Shown: piece after piece, positions 1 through 10,032 of the stretch
Layout: each line of letters begins with the position of its first letter
Position numbering within the stretch: position 1 is the stretch's first letter
NCBI GenBank assembly: GCA_034401795.1
Contig: CM067367.1
Coordinates: forward strand, 82,755,426 to 82,819,425
Source: Chaetoderma sp. LZ-2023a
Taxonomy: Eukaryota; Mollusca; Caudofoveata; Chaetodermatida; Chaetodermatidae
Direction: 5' to 3'
Length of the DNA stretch: 64,000 nucleotides
The notes under the pieces: generated by a model
Database searches by the model: none
Seen by the model: only the letters and a program-made list of their open reading frames with translations
Told to the model about the DNA's origin: nothing
Program-made: the position numbers and the translations under genes

Positions 1-80
1 ATCGTGTAGAAATGAAAGCGAGGTGCCCACTCATAGACACAAAGATTAAAAAGCATACTATCATCTCGTTCAATTGTACC

Positions 81-109
<29 letters not shown>
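81..109. repeat. (AAT)n microsatellite
   Basis: About nine to ten uninterrupted AAT triplets lie just upstream of the pyrimidine-rich stretch before the GPCR exon. It is a simple repeat with no coding role. Confidence 0.95.
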
Positions 110-111
<2 letters not shown>

Positions 112-126
112 TTTTTTTAATTTCAG
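108..126 (+). other. Candidate splice acceptor before GPCR exon
   Basis: A T-rich tract ends in ATTTCAG at 120-126. It lies 117 bases before the first in-frame ATG of the receptor. This matches a 3' splice site, so the receptor's 5' UTR probably starts in an exon outside the window. The reading frame has a TAG at 178-180 after this site, so the coding part of this exon cannot extend further upstream. Confidence 0.5.
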
Positions 127-243
127 CCATAAATCAAGACGATTTATGATAACCTACATAAGTATCATTTTCCAAAATAGAAGGAATTAATTTCCAAGGA
201 ATCCGGCCAGTGTTGCTCTCTGTGTAACCAAGATTTTGTGATT

Positions 244-1422
244 ATGACGGACAACATAACCATATATCCATACATAAATGAGCAGTTTGAATTAACAATA
301 AAAATAATCAAAATATGTTATTTCTATGTGGCACCAGTCATCTGTGTTTTGGGAATAATTTGCAACATAGTGAGTCTACTGGTGCTGACACGTCGTCAGT
401 TAAGCAGCTCACCATATGTATTTCTTGCCTGGCTGGCAGTGTCTGACTGTGGACTTCTGTTGTTGTTCTTCCTCTACGTTCTTGAGTACCAAACTACAGG
501 TTCAGGTGGTTTGATAGGTCTTTGGACATATTTAATTAGAATTGTAATGGCCACGTGGGTGATAAATGCCTTTTCCACAGCTAGTATTTGGATTGCTGTA
601 TTATTGACTATAGATCGGGTTTGTTTCGTATACTGGCCATTATGGGCGAGGTATTGGTGCAGTGTTCCCAAGGCTCACCTTAAAATCGGATGTGTTTTTC
701 TGTCAGCATTCATATTCAATCTCCCACGAATCTTCACAAAAACGACATGGCACTTTAATGAAACAGATTTCATAAATGATACATCCTACAGGACGAGTGA
801 TGAGTTTTACATATATAGCTGGGTGCACACAATATTTGTGACTTTCATTCCATTCATCATGCTTTTTGTCTCGAACCTCTTCATTGTTGCCAGCCTGTAT
901 CGAGCAAAGAGGTTCCGGCAAAGAATGATCATTATGAGATCATATATGACAGCAAAAGACCAACGTTTCAAGAAAGACGAGATTCGACTGACAACCACTT
1001 TAGTCAGCATCACCATCATGTTTACCATTTGTATCATCCCATCAGCTTTTACATCACAAAGGATCGCTCATATCGTCATTGGTCGTGGTGTCAGTTTAGC
1101 ACAATTTATCTCTTCCCAAACATACCGCATTATACAAATAGTTTTCAACCTGCTAGTTTTGATCAACTGTTCGTCCAACTTTTTCTTCTACTGTGCATTT
1201 AACCCCCACTTCGTGCAAACCTTGTCACGGATTATCAATGACAAACGAAAGTTCTTCTCCCAAGCTAAGAATTTATTTAGAAAACAGAGGTCAGATAAAA
1301 TAGGTATGTATAGAGTTCGTCGCTCACCGCCAGAAATTAATAGACACTCAAATAACACATCCTCCAGGAAACGCAACCAGTATTTAGAGCTATACAGTTT
1401 CGTGAACAAACGAGTTCAATAA
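244..1422 (+). CDS. Class A (rhodopsin-like) GPCR, FMRFamide/neuropeptide-receptor-like
   Basis: A 392-residue seven-transmembrane receptor, expected at the plasma membrane and coupling an extracellular ligand (probably a peptide) to G proteins. The ATG at 244 is the first in-frame start after the TAG at 178-180; an upstream GTG at 238 is not a eukaryotic start. Visible landmarks: TM1 about residues 29-49 with GIICN (N41), TM2 with conserved D68, TM3 ending in DRV (124-126), TM4 about 148-164, TM5 about 193-219 with P203, TM6 about 250-270 with CIIP (263-266), and TM7 with NCSSNFFFY (308-316), an NPxxY variant typical of FMRFamide-receptor-like proteins. N-glycosylation sequons occur at N4, N172 and N178 (outside the membrane). 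The whole seven-helix domain is in one exon. Unusually, neither the TM3-start cysteine nor an extracellular-loop-2 cysteine is present, so the usual disulfide is missing. AATAAA overlaps the stop (1418-1423) and another lies at 1783-1788. The ligand is unknown. Confidence 0.9.
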   Translation: MTDNITIYPYINEQFELTIKIIKICYFYVAPVICVLGIICNIVSLLVLTRRQLSSSPYVFLAWLAVSDCGLLLLFFLYVLEYQTTGSGGLIGLWTYLIRIVMATWVINAFSTASIWIAVLLTIDRVCFVYWPLWARYWCSVPKAHLKIGCVFLSAFIFNLPRIFTKTTWHFNETDFINDTSYRTSDEFYIYSWVHTIFVTFIPFIMLFVSNLFIVASLYRAKRFRQRMIIMRSYMTAKDQRFKKDEIRLTTTLVSITIMFTICIIPSAFTSQRIAHIVIGRGVSLAQFISSQTYRIIQIVFNLLVLINCSSNFFFYCAFNPHFVQTLSRIINDKRKFFSQAKNLFRKQRSDKIGMYRVRRSPPEINRHSNNTSSRKRNQYLELYSFVNKRVQ

Positions 1423-1533
1423 AGCAGGGATGATTGAGCTTACTCCAGAATCATAATGCGGTTTTTAACTCTGTCATGAACATCAAAAAGTCATCCATTA
1501 GTCTACAAAATGCATGGCTGATGAATTAACACA

Positions 1534-1784
1534 TCAACTCTTTAACTCTCATATCAGCCAAAAGCGTCTTCTGCAGTGGTCTTGAGAAATGTCTTGAGAA
1601 ATGTCCATTTGCAGATCAAGAAGACTATTTTTGAAAATTCACCACTGGAATGACCGGCTCGATAACCCAAGCCAGTTGTTCCAGTGGTAAATTTTCATAA
1701 ATAGTCTTCTCTTGGCCTGCAAATGGACATTTACTATGAGAAAATTTAAATTTTCTTGAATAAATTTGAGGGTTAAAGGGTTAA
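1534..1784. mobile_element. Foldback MITE family A, copy 1
   Basis: About 250-bp imperfect palindrome. The arms carry CCATTTGCAGA, AAGACTATTTTTGAAAAT and CCACTGGAATGAC, and meet at a small centre around GGCTCGATAACC. The outer ends read roughly CAACTCTTTAACTCTC and GAGGGTTAAAGGGTTAA. TTAA at the right edge suggests a TTAA target site. There is no coding capacity. The same family recurs about 15 times in the window. Confidence 0.85.
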
Positions 1785-2030
1785 TAAACATTCTGTTCGA
1801 TAATTTGAAACTAATTTGACTGGGAACTGTTGTTGCTAGGCAAGAACATCTCCCAGTTAAATTAGTTTCAAAATATTAAGCACTTATCCTTCATATTTAT
1901 CTTAAAATTGGAATTCTGGGTATTTGGTATTCAAAGTATATAAATCGATTACAGCATGTGTAGAAAATGGGCGGAGCTTAGCTAGAAATGGGTGTGGCAT
2001 AGATAGAAATTATTCTCTATATTACCATAT
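1785..2030. mobile_element. Foldback family B, copy 1
   Basis: The palindromic core has arms matching GAAACTAATTTGACTGG (about 1808-1875). It is followed by the B-family tail containing GGGCGGAGCTTAGCTAGAAA. It is non-coding. It directly abuts family A copy 1, so one may have inserted beside or into the other. Confidence 0.75.
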
Positions 2031-2422
2031 TAATATAGATCAGCAGCCTTCCTTCCACAGGGTAGTAAAATAATTCCAAATGTACCTCGGTCAGTAGACA
2101 TAGTCACAGGTCTGTTCAAATTGAAAATATGTGCAACCCATTTTTGGGATGTGCTAATTTGTTTTAGGCAACCCATTCTGTTCTGCGTAACCGTTTTTCA
2201 TGTATTTAAGTACAACATAAAAGGAATAGGGGGAATTGAAAAAAGATTGTCAGAAATAATTACGTAACATTTGTGTGAACAAACAATGGGTTAAGACAAT
2301 TTGGACAAGCCTCACTTGAGCAGACCTCTAAACATAATGTTCATATGGATTTACTAAAACCGACTTTCAACATATTTTTGTAAATTTTTACATGTTTGTT
2401 ATATATAAATTACCTGCAAATG
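2031..2422. other. Unassigned intergenic DNA
   Basis: AT-rich sequence with no coherent reading frame, array or palindrome that I can recognise. Confidence 0.6.
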
Positions 2423-2660
2423 TCTAACTCTTTAACACTCAAAACAGACAAAAATGTCTTCTAGTGTCTTGGGAAATGTCCATTAACAGACCAAGAGAAG
2501 ACTATTTTTGAACATTTATCACTAGAATAACTGGCTCAATAACCAATCCATTCATTGCAGTGATAAAGCTGACAAAATAGTCTTCTCTTGGTCTGCAAAT
2601 CAACATTTTCTTTAAAAAAATTGAACTTTTCTGAAATAAATTTGAAGGTTAAAGGGTTAA
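2423..2660. mobile_element. Foldback MITE family A, copy 2
   Basis: Palindrome with the family A signature: AAGACTATTTTTGAA and its complement, a centre near CTGGCTCAATAACC, and a right end GGTTAAAGGGTTAA. The left end CTAACTCTTTAACACTC is the degenerate complement. Confidence 0.85.
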
Positions 2661-3334
2661 ATACAAATACTGTAATTTAATTACAAATAATTGTTTTCTA
2701 AAATACAAATCTTTACGGAAGCATTTGAAATATTCAATGAACAATTTGCTATATAAAAGATCCTAATATGTTCAAACATAGTTAAGCAGAGGACAGCATG
2801 ATTCTACAATCAACACAAAAGGAACTCATGATCATTGATCTTTAAAACTTAGGGTACACATATGATGATTATTTTGCTGCCTATAAAGGCCTGTTATTTG
2901 GCAATCATATTATGTGATAGGAATAGATAGTTGATTGCTGTACTTTATTGGAGTAGCAATACAAATAGATCATTAAGTTTGTGGTGTAATACTAAAAATA
3001 TTCTGTTGAAAATTTGGACACAAATTTAGTGAGTTTAATCAAATTCTGAAATTAATTTGGATATCTTGAAAATAATTCTATTTCAAATTATTTTTAAAAT
3101 ATTCAATGTAAGTTCACCAGAAATTGATATACCAGGAATTCAGCATTGAAAGGTTACAATAACAGTTAATGAACAACAATAAACGGTAAACATAAAAAAT
3201 ACATTGAATTCTACTTCCTTAAAACAACATTTTTCGTTTCTTACAAACAGCAGGAAAAGTATGGGAAATAGGACTGATGTTCAAAAAGTAGGAACAGTAG
3301 AATCATGGGGAGTCTCTGTGCGCTATCGCAATCA
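2661..3334. other. Unassigned AT-rich DNA
   Basis: No supported gene. Many short A/T runs. The only frames are short and resemble no known protein. Confidence 0.6.
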
Positions 3335-3570
3335 ATTAGTAGCCAAACCGGCTAGAACCTGCACTTGCAGTGGTCTTAAGGAATGACCATGTGCTAGCAG
3401 GCCAAGAATACTATTTTGAAAATATACCACAGAAATGGCTGGCTCGATTTAACCGAGCCAGTCATTTCAGTGGTAAATCTTAAAAAATAGGCTTCTCTTG
3501 GTCTGCAAATGGACATTTTATATGAAAAAATTGAAATTTTCTTCAACAAATTCGAGGGTTAAAGGGTTAA
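3335..3570. mobile_element. Foldback MITE family A, copy 3
   Basis: Arms carry AGCAGGCCAAGAATACTATTT and its complement CTTCTCTTGGTCTGC around a GCTCGATTTAACCGAGC centre. The right terminus is GAGGGTTAAAGGGTTAA. The left arm is more diverged. Confidence 0.8.
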
Positions 3571-3589
3571 ATTTCACTCCCTTTTGTCT

Positions 3590-4100
3590 CATGTTCCATA
3601 GATTTAAAGCTTTGAAAGATGAATTCCCAGAAACTAAATTTCAAGTTAACTATACAGGAAGGCTGCTGAATATTTTGAAACTTTAAATTTGTAGCAGCAA
3701 CAGTAAAATTAGTTGCAAAATATTCAAAAGAATGTTTATAAACAATTAGCTCAGCCTACATGTGACGTAATGGACCTTTCCAGTTTTAGCTATGCCCTGC
3801 CAATCTCTATCTAAGCTCCACCCACACCACGCTCGTGTTGGGGTCGATCGATCTCTGAACTTCCTTACTATCAATTTCCAGAAAACTATACAGGTAAGCT
3901 GTTGAATATTTTGAAAGTAATTTGACTGGGTGCTGTTGCTGCCTATGGTAAAAACATACAATTCATACATGTCGGACAAAGCATTAAAGATGGGCTTAAT
4001 CGCATCATTCATTACGTTATGATTGTGGCATCAGCATGCACGTCGCGTAGTTGATTATGACGTCATATGATTGAGTAAGAAAATGGATTCATGAATTGAT
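3590..4100. mobile_element. Foldback family B, two cores (copy 2)
   Basis: Two B-type palindrome cores (about 3650-3735 and 3890-3990) flank the B tail read in reverse (TGCCCTGCCAATCTCTATC, AAGCTCCACCCACACC, GATCGATC). A CRE-like TGACGTCA lies near 4059. The arrangement is mirror-like, so it is probably one long foldback or two nested copies. Confidence 0.7.
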
Positions 4101-4363
4101 TATGTCATATACTTGAGAAACACAGAACACGGATGAAGAGGAATATAGTACATGGTTGAAATATGTGTTATATTCCATCATTATAAAGCTGATTATGATG
4201 TGTCATTGAGATAACAGCTAGAATGAAAGATATACTGCAAATATTCAAACAAGTTAACATATGCTGGAAATGTACTCTAACCTGAAGCGCCAATTTATAG
4301 ACATGATTTTAATTGTGATGTATCTGAAAGTTGTTGAATATTTTGTAATTTTGTAATTAAAAT

Positions 4364-4568
4364 ACATAATTCTATGATTGTGAATGTTTATTATTTAGTC
4401 ATTATAATAATTGGTAATACGTTCTACAATAAAAGAAATATTTTACATGTCTAACTGTTCATTAACATACATAATTGTATTATTATGAATATTTATTATT
4501 TACCCATTATTATAGTTATTAATATTCTCTACAATAAAAGAAACATTTTACACGTCTCATTGTTCTTT
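4364..4568. repeat. Two-copy tandem duplication, period about 105 bp
   Basis: The first unit starts ACATAATTCTATGATTGTGA at 4364 and the second starts ACATAATTGTATTATTATGA at 4469. Both continue through CTACAATAAAAGAAA and TTTTACA(T/C)GTCT. The copies differ at many positions, so the duplication is old. Confidence 0.8.
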
Positions 4569-5574
4569 TAAGTAATTTTGAATCTATAAATTAAAAACAA
4601 TTTTTATCATGCTGATCATCCCAAATTCCCAGTAAAATGTATTCACTCGTAAAACAGTTCGTAAAATGGGATTCGCTACATTGTAACAACAGTGATTAGG
4701 TAAGTAAACTTAAAATATTTTCCTTTATACAGTTTGAAAACTTCAGCTTAAGACTAAGCAAATATGAAACAGTATGTATCCTTTCTATGATGTTTGAATT
4801 TTAGCTTCAAATGTGCTGAAATAATGATGTGATCCTGGCTTTTATTTCAACAGGAGTGAAGTTTTCTCTGTTTTTTACTTTCGCTTCAAATAACTTTCAA
4901 CTAAAACGTTGTTTTCAAGATATGTCATCAAGCACACATAGTTGGTCCATTCATTACACCATAGGTTATACACTACACGATAGGTTATATATACCTCACC
5001 TCTGGCTTCTCTATAAAATATCGAAAATTGCATACGAATGTGACAACTATAGAGAAAATGTGTAAAACCGGATTAGGTCATCATAAAACTGTATTCAGTT
5101 TTGAGTAAAACTTCATTCGGTTCATGAGAGTGAATGAGTAAAACGGGATGTAGGTTTTATCACACAATTCGGGCAAAAATATTTGTGTTCATCCATTTTG
5201 ATAGGTGGTCTTTTATGTCAGCTGCATGTGAACAGCTATTCTTACATTGCATGTCTACTAGTCGTCTACTAGTCATGTGCAAATTCTGTCAATTAAGCTT
5301 GGGCTTGCAGCTGGGAAACAGAAGTCAATAATGAAATTATGGAATCTGGTGACTTAATTGCATACTTAATATAAATGTCAGGGGTTGTGGTTGGTAAAGT
5401 TAGTGTACCTGTTTGCTTTATTATAGCAATAGAAACCTCTGGGTCGGCCATAGGGGCAAACAAATTGTGTGACTGTCTAGGGTGCCACTACCGGCTAAAT
5501 TTGGTCAAGAAAATAAAAATAGGCCAAGAGGACTAGTTTTGGAAATTACCACTGGAGTGACTGGAAATTGAGTT
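4569..5574. other. Unassigned DNA
   Basis: No gene recognised. Short open frames at 4829-5065 and 5134-5331 have no protein-like features. Near 5545-5560 a few bases (AAATTACCACTGGAGTGACTGG) resemble a family A arm remnant. Confidence 0.55.
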
Positions 5575-6295
5575 CCGGATGATAGATCTGTTTCCGTTAT
5601 CGGATCGCTTTGAAACATCATAGGGTGGTTGGACTAGGTCTGGAAAATAAACCTATCGAAATTGGCGATAATTTGAAATCCAAGATAAATAACTCAATTA
5701 TCATTTATTGGATCCCTTTGAAACTTCATAGGATGGCAGGACTAGGTCTGAGGAAGAAACCTACTGAAACTGACGACGATTCAATATCCAAGATGGTCAC
5801 CAATCACTAGCTGTAATCTTGAAAATAGGTTTCCAGATGATAGCTCCGTTACCGTTTATCTGATTGCTTTGAAACTTCAAGGGTGTTTGAAAGTCTGAAA
5901 AGACGCATATCAAAATGGGCGATGCTCCAACATTTAAGACAGCCATTAGCCAAGAGAGGCTATCTTGAAAGTTGTTTTTTGGATGACAACTCCATTACCG
6001 TTTATTGAATTGCTTTGAAACTTCATAGGATGACTGGACTAGGTCGAGGCATAAATTTATTGAAATCGACCAAGGCTCCTAAATCAAATATGATCGCATT
6101 TCACCAGTGGTCATCTTGAAAACTGCTTTACAGACGATAACTCACTTCCATTTAGCGGAACCCTTTGGAACTTCTTAGGATGACGACTATGCCCGAGGAA
6201 GAAACCTATCGAAATCGAAGATGATCTGAACAGGAACATAGCGAAATCGAAGAGGATCCGAAAGCCAGCCACTGGCGGCCATCTTGAAAATTAGT
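5575..6295 (+). repeat. Tandem array H1 (about 150-bp units)
   Basis: Five diverged units marked by recurring CTTTGAAACTTCATAGGATG and 'GGACTAGGTC' blocks near 5608, 5717, 5865, 6011 and 6161. Each has an A/G-rich CCATCTTGAAA segment. The spacing is about 146-150 bp except for the shorter second unit. No terminal hairpin of the H2-H7 kind was found. Confidence 0.75.
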
Positions 6296-6401
6296 GTCCC
6301 TCTCTGCAGGAAAAAGATGCTAAGCACTTTTCACAGGAATATAGTTTTATCTCCCTATGAGTGTTGATATTTTCTATGTAATGTACTTTAACATTAAATC
6401 T

Positions 6402-6800
6402 TCAGTCGCACCCAGCAAAAGGAAACGAATGTAGAAATTCATTAACATGACTTCGCAAATGAAGAGGTAGGGCAGATTTTGTAGAATAATCTTTTCCACA
6501 TTCATTGCACATAAAGCGATTTCCATGTGAGGAATCTTTGTGTTCCTTTAACTCACCATCTGACAGACAATACTTGTGACAAATCATGCACCTGTGTTTG
6601 CTGCTTTCGTGGCTTTTCTTATATGCCTATTGAGCGATGATTTGTAAGCATATTCCTTTGCGCATACGGAGTATTTCTTTGTATATGCCTTCTGTTAGTG
6701 CTGTTTGGCTGGCATAGAAGTTGTAGGCTCTGATTTCACGTCGATCTCAAAGCTGGTGTCGAGCATGGAACCATCTACAGGAATTGATTCTGTCACAATA
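6402..6800 (-). pseudogene. C2H2 zinc-finger gene fragment (broken)
   Basis: The minus strand encodes up to three C2H2-type fingers: a degenerate YSVCAKEYAYKSSLNRH, then MICHKYCLSDGELKEH, then a canonical finger FMCNECGKDYSTKSALPLH..H. The frame ends HSFPFAGCD and a stop at 6402. Further upstream the same reading sense has an in-frame TAA after SMPAKQH. A one-base loss between the first and second fingers (around HIRK/SHESSKH) breaks the frame. GTGACAG on the minus strand near 6794-6800 could be a splice acceptor, so this may be a decayed last exon; a retro-copy fragment is also possible. C2H2 fingers usually bind DNA. No target can be inferred. It lies between arrays H1 and H2. Confidence 0.65.
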
Positions 6801-6914
6801 AACAATACAACTATTTGGAACACTGACAAATGACTGAATAACAACATTGCATCTTTCAAATATGCACAGAATATTTAGTAATTGTAAAAGTATATCTTAG
6901 ACATTTATTTGGAA

Positions 6915-6995
6915 ATGGATGGAGCTGATGTGTCACTCAAGTATATGACGCCATAATCAATTACGTCACATGTAGGATGATGTCACAATGAAAAC
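6915..6995. repeat. Family B fragment (CRE-bearing segment)
   Basis: Contains the B-family sequence GTCACTCAAGTATATGACG followed by ATAATCAATTACGTCACATG and GATGATGTCACAAT. No palindrome core is present. Confidence 0.65.
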
Positions 6996-6999
6996 TCTA

Positions 7000-9256
7000 A
7001 GATTTTGAGCCAAAAAAATTGATGAATCAAAATTCTGAATGAAAGTTCTGGAGCCTATGACCATTGGGTCCTTTCAGCCAAATTTGGTTGAAATCGGTCA
7101 AAATGGTAAGAAGAACCATTTTGACAATTTCCGAGAAATTTTTAATCAAATCTAAGATTTTCACTAAAAAAAATTGAGGAATCAAAATTCTGAATGGAAG
7201 TTCTGGAGCCTATGACCATAGGGTCCTTCCAGCTAAATTTGGTTGAAATCGGGTAAGTGGTTAATGAGGAGTAGACATGTAAGCAATTTCCTGGACATTT
7301 AAAAAAATCCAAGATGGCCACTGGGAAAATATAGCAACCAAATTTTTGGTACATTTTTCATAAAATCTAAGATTTTCACCTCAAAAAATTGATGAATCAA
7401 AATTGTGAATGGATTGTTCTGAAGCCTACGACCATTGGGTCCTTTCAGCCAAATTTGGTTGAAATCGGTCAGAATGGTAAGAAGAAGCATTTTGACAATT
7501 TCTGGTACATTTAAAAGAAAATCTAAGATTTTCACCCAAAAATTTAATGAATCAAAATTCTGAATGGAGGTTCCGGAGCCTAGGACCATAGGTCCTTTCA
7601 GACAAATTTGGTTGAAATCGCTCAGAATGGTAAGAAGTTTTTTGACAATTTCTGGTACATTTAAAAGAAAATCTAAGGTTTTTACCCAAAAAAATTGATG
7701 AATCAAAATTTCGAACGGAAGATCTGGAGCCGACAACCATTGGGTCCTTTCAGCCAAATTTGGTTGAAATCGGTCAAAATGGTAAGAAGAACCATTTTGA
7801 CAATTTCCGAGAAATCTTTAATAAAATTTAAGATTTTCACCCAAAAATATTGTGGAATCAAAATTCTGAATGGAAGTTCTGGAGCCTACGACCATAGGGT
7901 ACTTCCAGCCAAATTTGGTTGAAATCGGCCAAGTGGTTAATGAGGAGTAGTCATGTAAGCAATTTCATGGACATTTAAAAAAAATCCAAGATGGCCACTG
8001 GGAAAACATACCAACCAAATTTTTGTATAGGAGTTCTGAACACTCCTAGCCTCGGGTCATTTCATCCATGTTCTGTTGAAATCAGCCTAGGGGTTAATGA
8101 TTAGACTTTTTTGGGCAATGAAAAAATTGACGAATCAGAATTCTGAACAGATGATCTGAAAGCCTACCACCATAGAGGCCTTCAGCCCAATCTGGTTGAA
8201 GTCACCCAAGCAGTTAATGAAGAGTAGCATTGTAAACGATTTCTCACCATTTTCCAGAAAATCTCAGATCGCTACAGTAAAAAATGATGAATCAAAATTC
8301 TGAATAGAAGGTCTGAGGCCTACCACCATAGGATTCTCCCAGCCAAGTTTCATTACAATCAGTCAAAATGGTAAGAATCAATTTGACAAAATTTTGGAAA
8401 TCTTTTAATAAAATCTAAGATTTTCATGCAAGAAACTCATGAATCGAAATTCTGAATAGAAGTACTAGAGCCTATCACAATAGAATTCTTTCAGTCCAAT
8501 TTGTTTGAAATCTGTCAAAATGGTAAGGAGTAGAGATTTGAGAATTTCAGGTAAATTTTTAATAAAATCTAGGATTTTCACCCAAAATATTTACAAATCA
8601 AAATTCTGAATGGTAGTTCTATAACCTATGACCATAGGATCCTTTCAGCCAAATTTGATTGAAATCGGTCAAAAGTGTAAGGACAAGTAGAGATTTGAGA
8701 ATTTCAGGTAAATTTTTAATAAAACCTAGGCTTTTCACTCAAAATATTTACGCAACCAAATTCTGAATAGAAGTACTAGAGCCTATCACAATAGAATTCT
8801 TTCAGTCCAATTTGTTTGAAATCTGTCAAGTGTCAAAATGGTAAGGAGAAGTAGAGATTTGAGAATTTCAGGTAAATTTTTAATAAAATCTAGGATCATA
8901 CGAAATATTTACGAATGAAAATTCTGAATGCAAGTTCTATAACCTATGACAATAGGATCCTTTCAACCAAATTTGATTTAAATTGGTCAAAATGGTAAGG
9001 AGAAGAAGCAATTTAACAATTTCCGTAAAATTTTAAATAAAATCTAAGATTTTGAGCCAAAAAATTTATGAACCAAAATTCCAAATGGATGTTCCGGATC
9101 CGAGCACAATAGCATCCCTTTGACCAAAATTTAGTTAATAGTCGGCTATTGGTTAAGGAGTAGTGTTTTAAAGCAAAAGTTGACGGACAACGGACGGACG
9201 GATGATGGATGGTCGCCATGGCATAAGCTCACTTGGCCTTTCAGGCCAGGTGAGCT
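7000..9256 (+). mobile_element. Array element H2, pearl/Helentron-like non-autonomous
   Basis: A dozen or more diverged units of about 130-190 bp. Each contains ATGAATCAAAATTCTGAATG, then GGAGCCTATGACCATAGGG, then CAGCCAAATTTGGTTGAAAT and CGGTCAAAATGGTAAG. The block ends with a GGACGGACGGATGATGGATG stretch, the box GCCATGGCATAA and a 13-bp-stem hairpin (9226-9256) followed by AA. Open frames across it simply reflect the repeat. The architecture (roughly 160-bp core repeats plus 3' hairpin) resembles the bivalve pearl / Helentron-associated elements; that assignment is inferred. Confidence 0.75.
9226..9256 (+). terminator. 3'-terminal hairpin of element H2
   Basis: AGCTCACTTGGCC and GGCCAGGTGAGCT pair over 12 of 13 positions around a five-base loop. 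The same hairpin ends H7 (48950-48980) and, degraded, H3 and H6. It is listed here as the structural 3' end of a mobile element, not a transcription terminator. Confidence 0.8.
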
Positions 9257-9455
9257 AAAAATTGATGAATCAAAATTCTGAATAGAAGGTCTGAGGCTTA
9301 CCACCATAGGATTCTCCAAGCCAAGTTTCATAACAATCAGTCAAAATGGTAAGAAGCAATTTGACAAATTTTTGAAATTTTAAATAAAATCTAAGATTTT
9401 GATGCAAACTTCATGAATCAAAATTCTGAATGGAAATTCTGGAGCCCATCACCCA
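9257..9455 (+). repeat. H2-type array continuing past the hairpin
   Basis: Immediately after the terminal hairpin the H2 unit resumes (ATTGATGAATCAAAATTCTG, GGCTTACCACCATAGGATTC) for about one and a half units. This suggests one H2 copy inserted into the array of another. Confidence 0.75.
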
Positions 9456-9469
9456 ATAAGTAAGTCACG

Positions 9470-9712
9470 AACGCATATGCGTTCTCATACGAATTGTATG
9501 TCTACTATTTAATAAATATTCCGTTGAATATTTTGAAACCAATTTGGCGTGGCGCTGTTGCTGCCATAGGCAGCAACAGCACCCAGTCAAATTAGTTACA
9601 AAATATTAAACAGCTTACCTGTATAGTTTTCATAAAATGGATAGTCAGAGGTGGAGCTTAGATAGTGGAGGGCGGGGCATAACTAACATTGGAAAGGTCC
9701 ATTCCCTGAATA
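9470..9712. mobile_element. Foldback family B, copy 3
   Basis: ATTTAATAAATATTCCGTTG leads into a palindrome with GCTGTTGCTGCC / GGCAGCAACAGC arms around 9550-9580. It continues to CAGCTTACCTGTATAGTTTT and the tail GTGGAGCTTAGATAG ... GGGGCATAACTAA. Confidence 0.85.
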
Positions 9713-9957
9713 TGCACAAGCTTATTCAATGTCCATCGCTTGGAAAGAGCATGAAACGTTAAGAGCCCATGCTCCACCTTTCCATTATTCGGATAGGTGG
9801 AGGTGGGTGGGTCGCTGGTGTGGTAGATTTGTCACTGAGAGAGATAAAAGCAGTGACTAACCACCGCAGCTCTCTCTCTCATCAATCCTATGGACCACCC
9901 AAATGATTGGCCAGTCTCCAGCTGTGTTAATTATTCATTTTTGTCTTTGTCATTGCA

Positions 9958-10032
9958 CATATGCGAGTGACCATGTGAGTGACCATGTGAGTGACCATGT
10001 GAGTGACCATGTGAGTGACCATGTGAGTGAGT
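9958..10032. repeat. 12-bp minisatellite, about six units
   Basis: Unit GTGAGTGACCAT repeated, with the edge units degenerate. In the minus frame it would read His-Gly-His-Ser repeats, but that frame has no other support. Confidence 0.95.

Noticed and set aside
3746..4012. 88-codon minus-strand frame
   Set aside because: It lies wholly within family B copy 2, whose sequence recurs in many non-coding copies.
7142..7757. Minus-strand frames of 60-152 codons in H2
   Set aside because: They repeat the same text at the array period and change frame with each unit, so they are repeat shadows.
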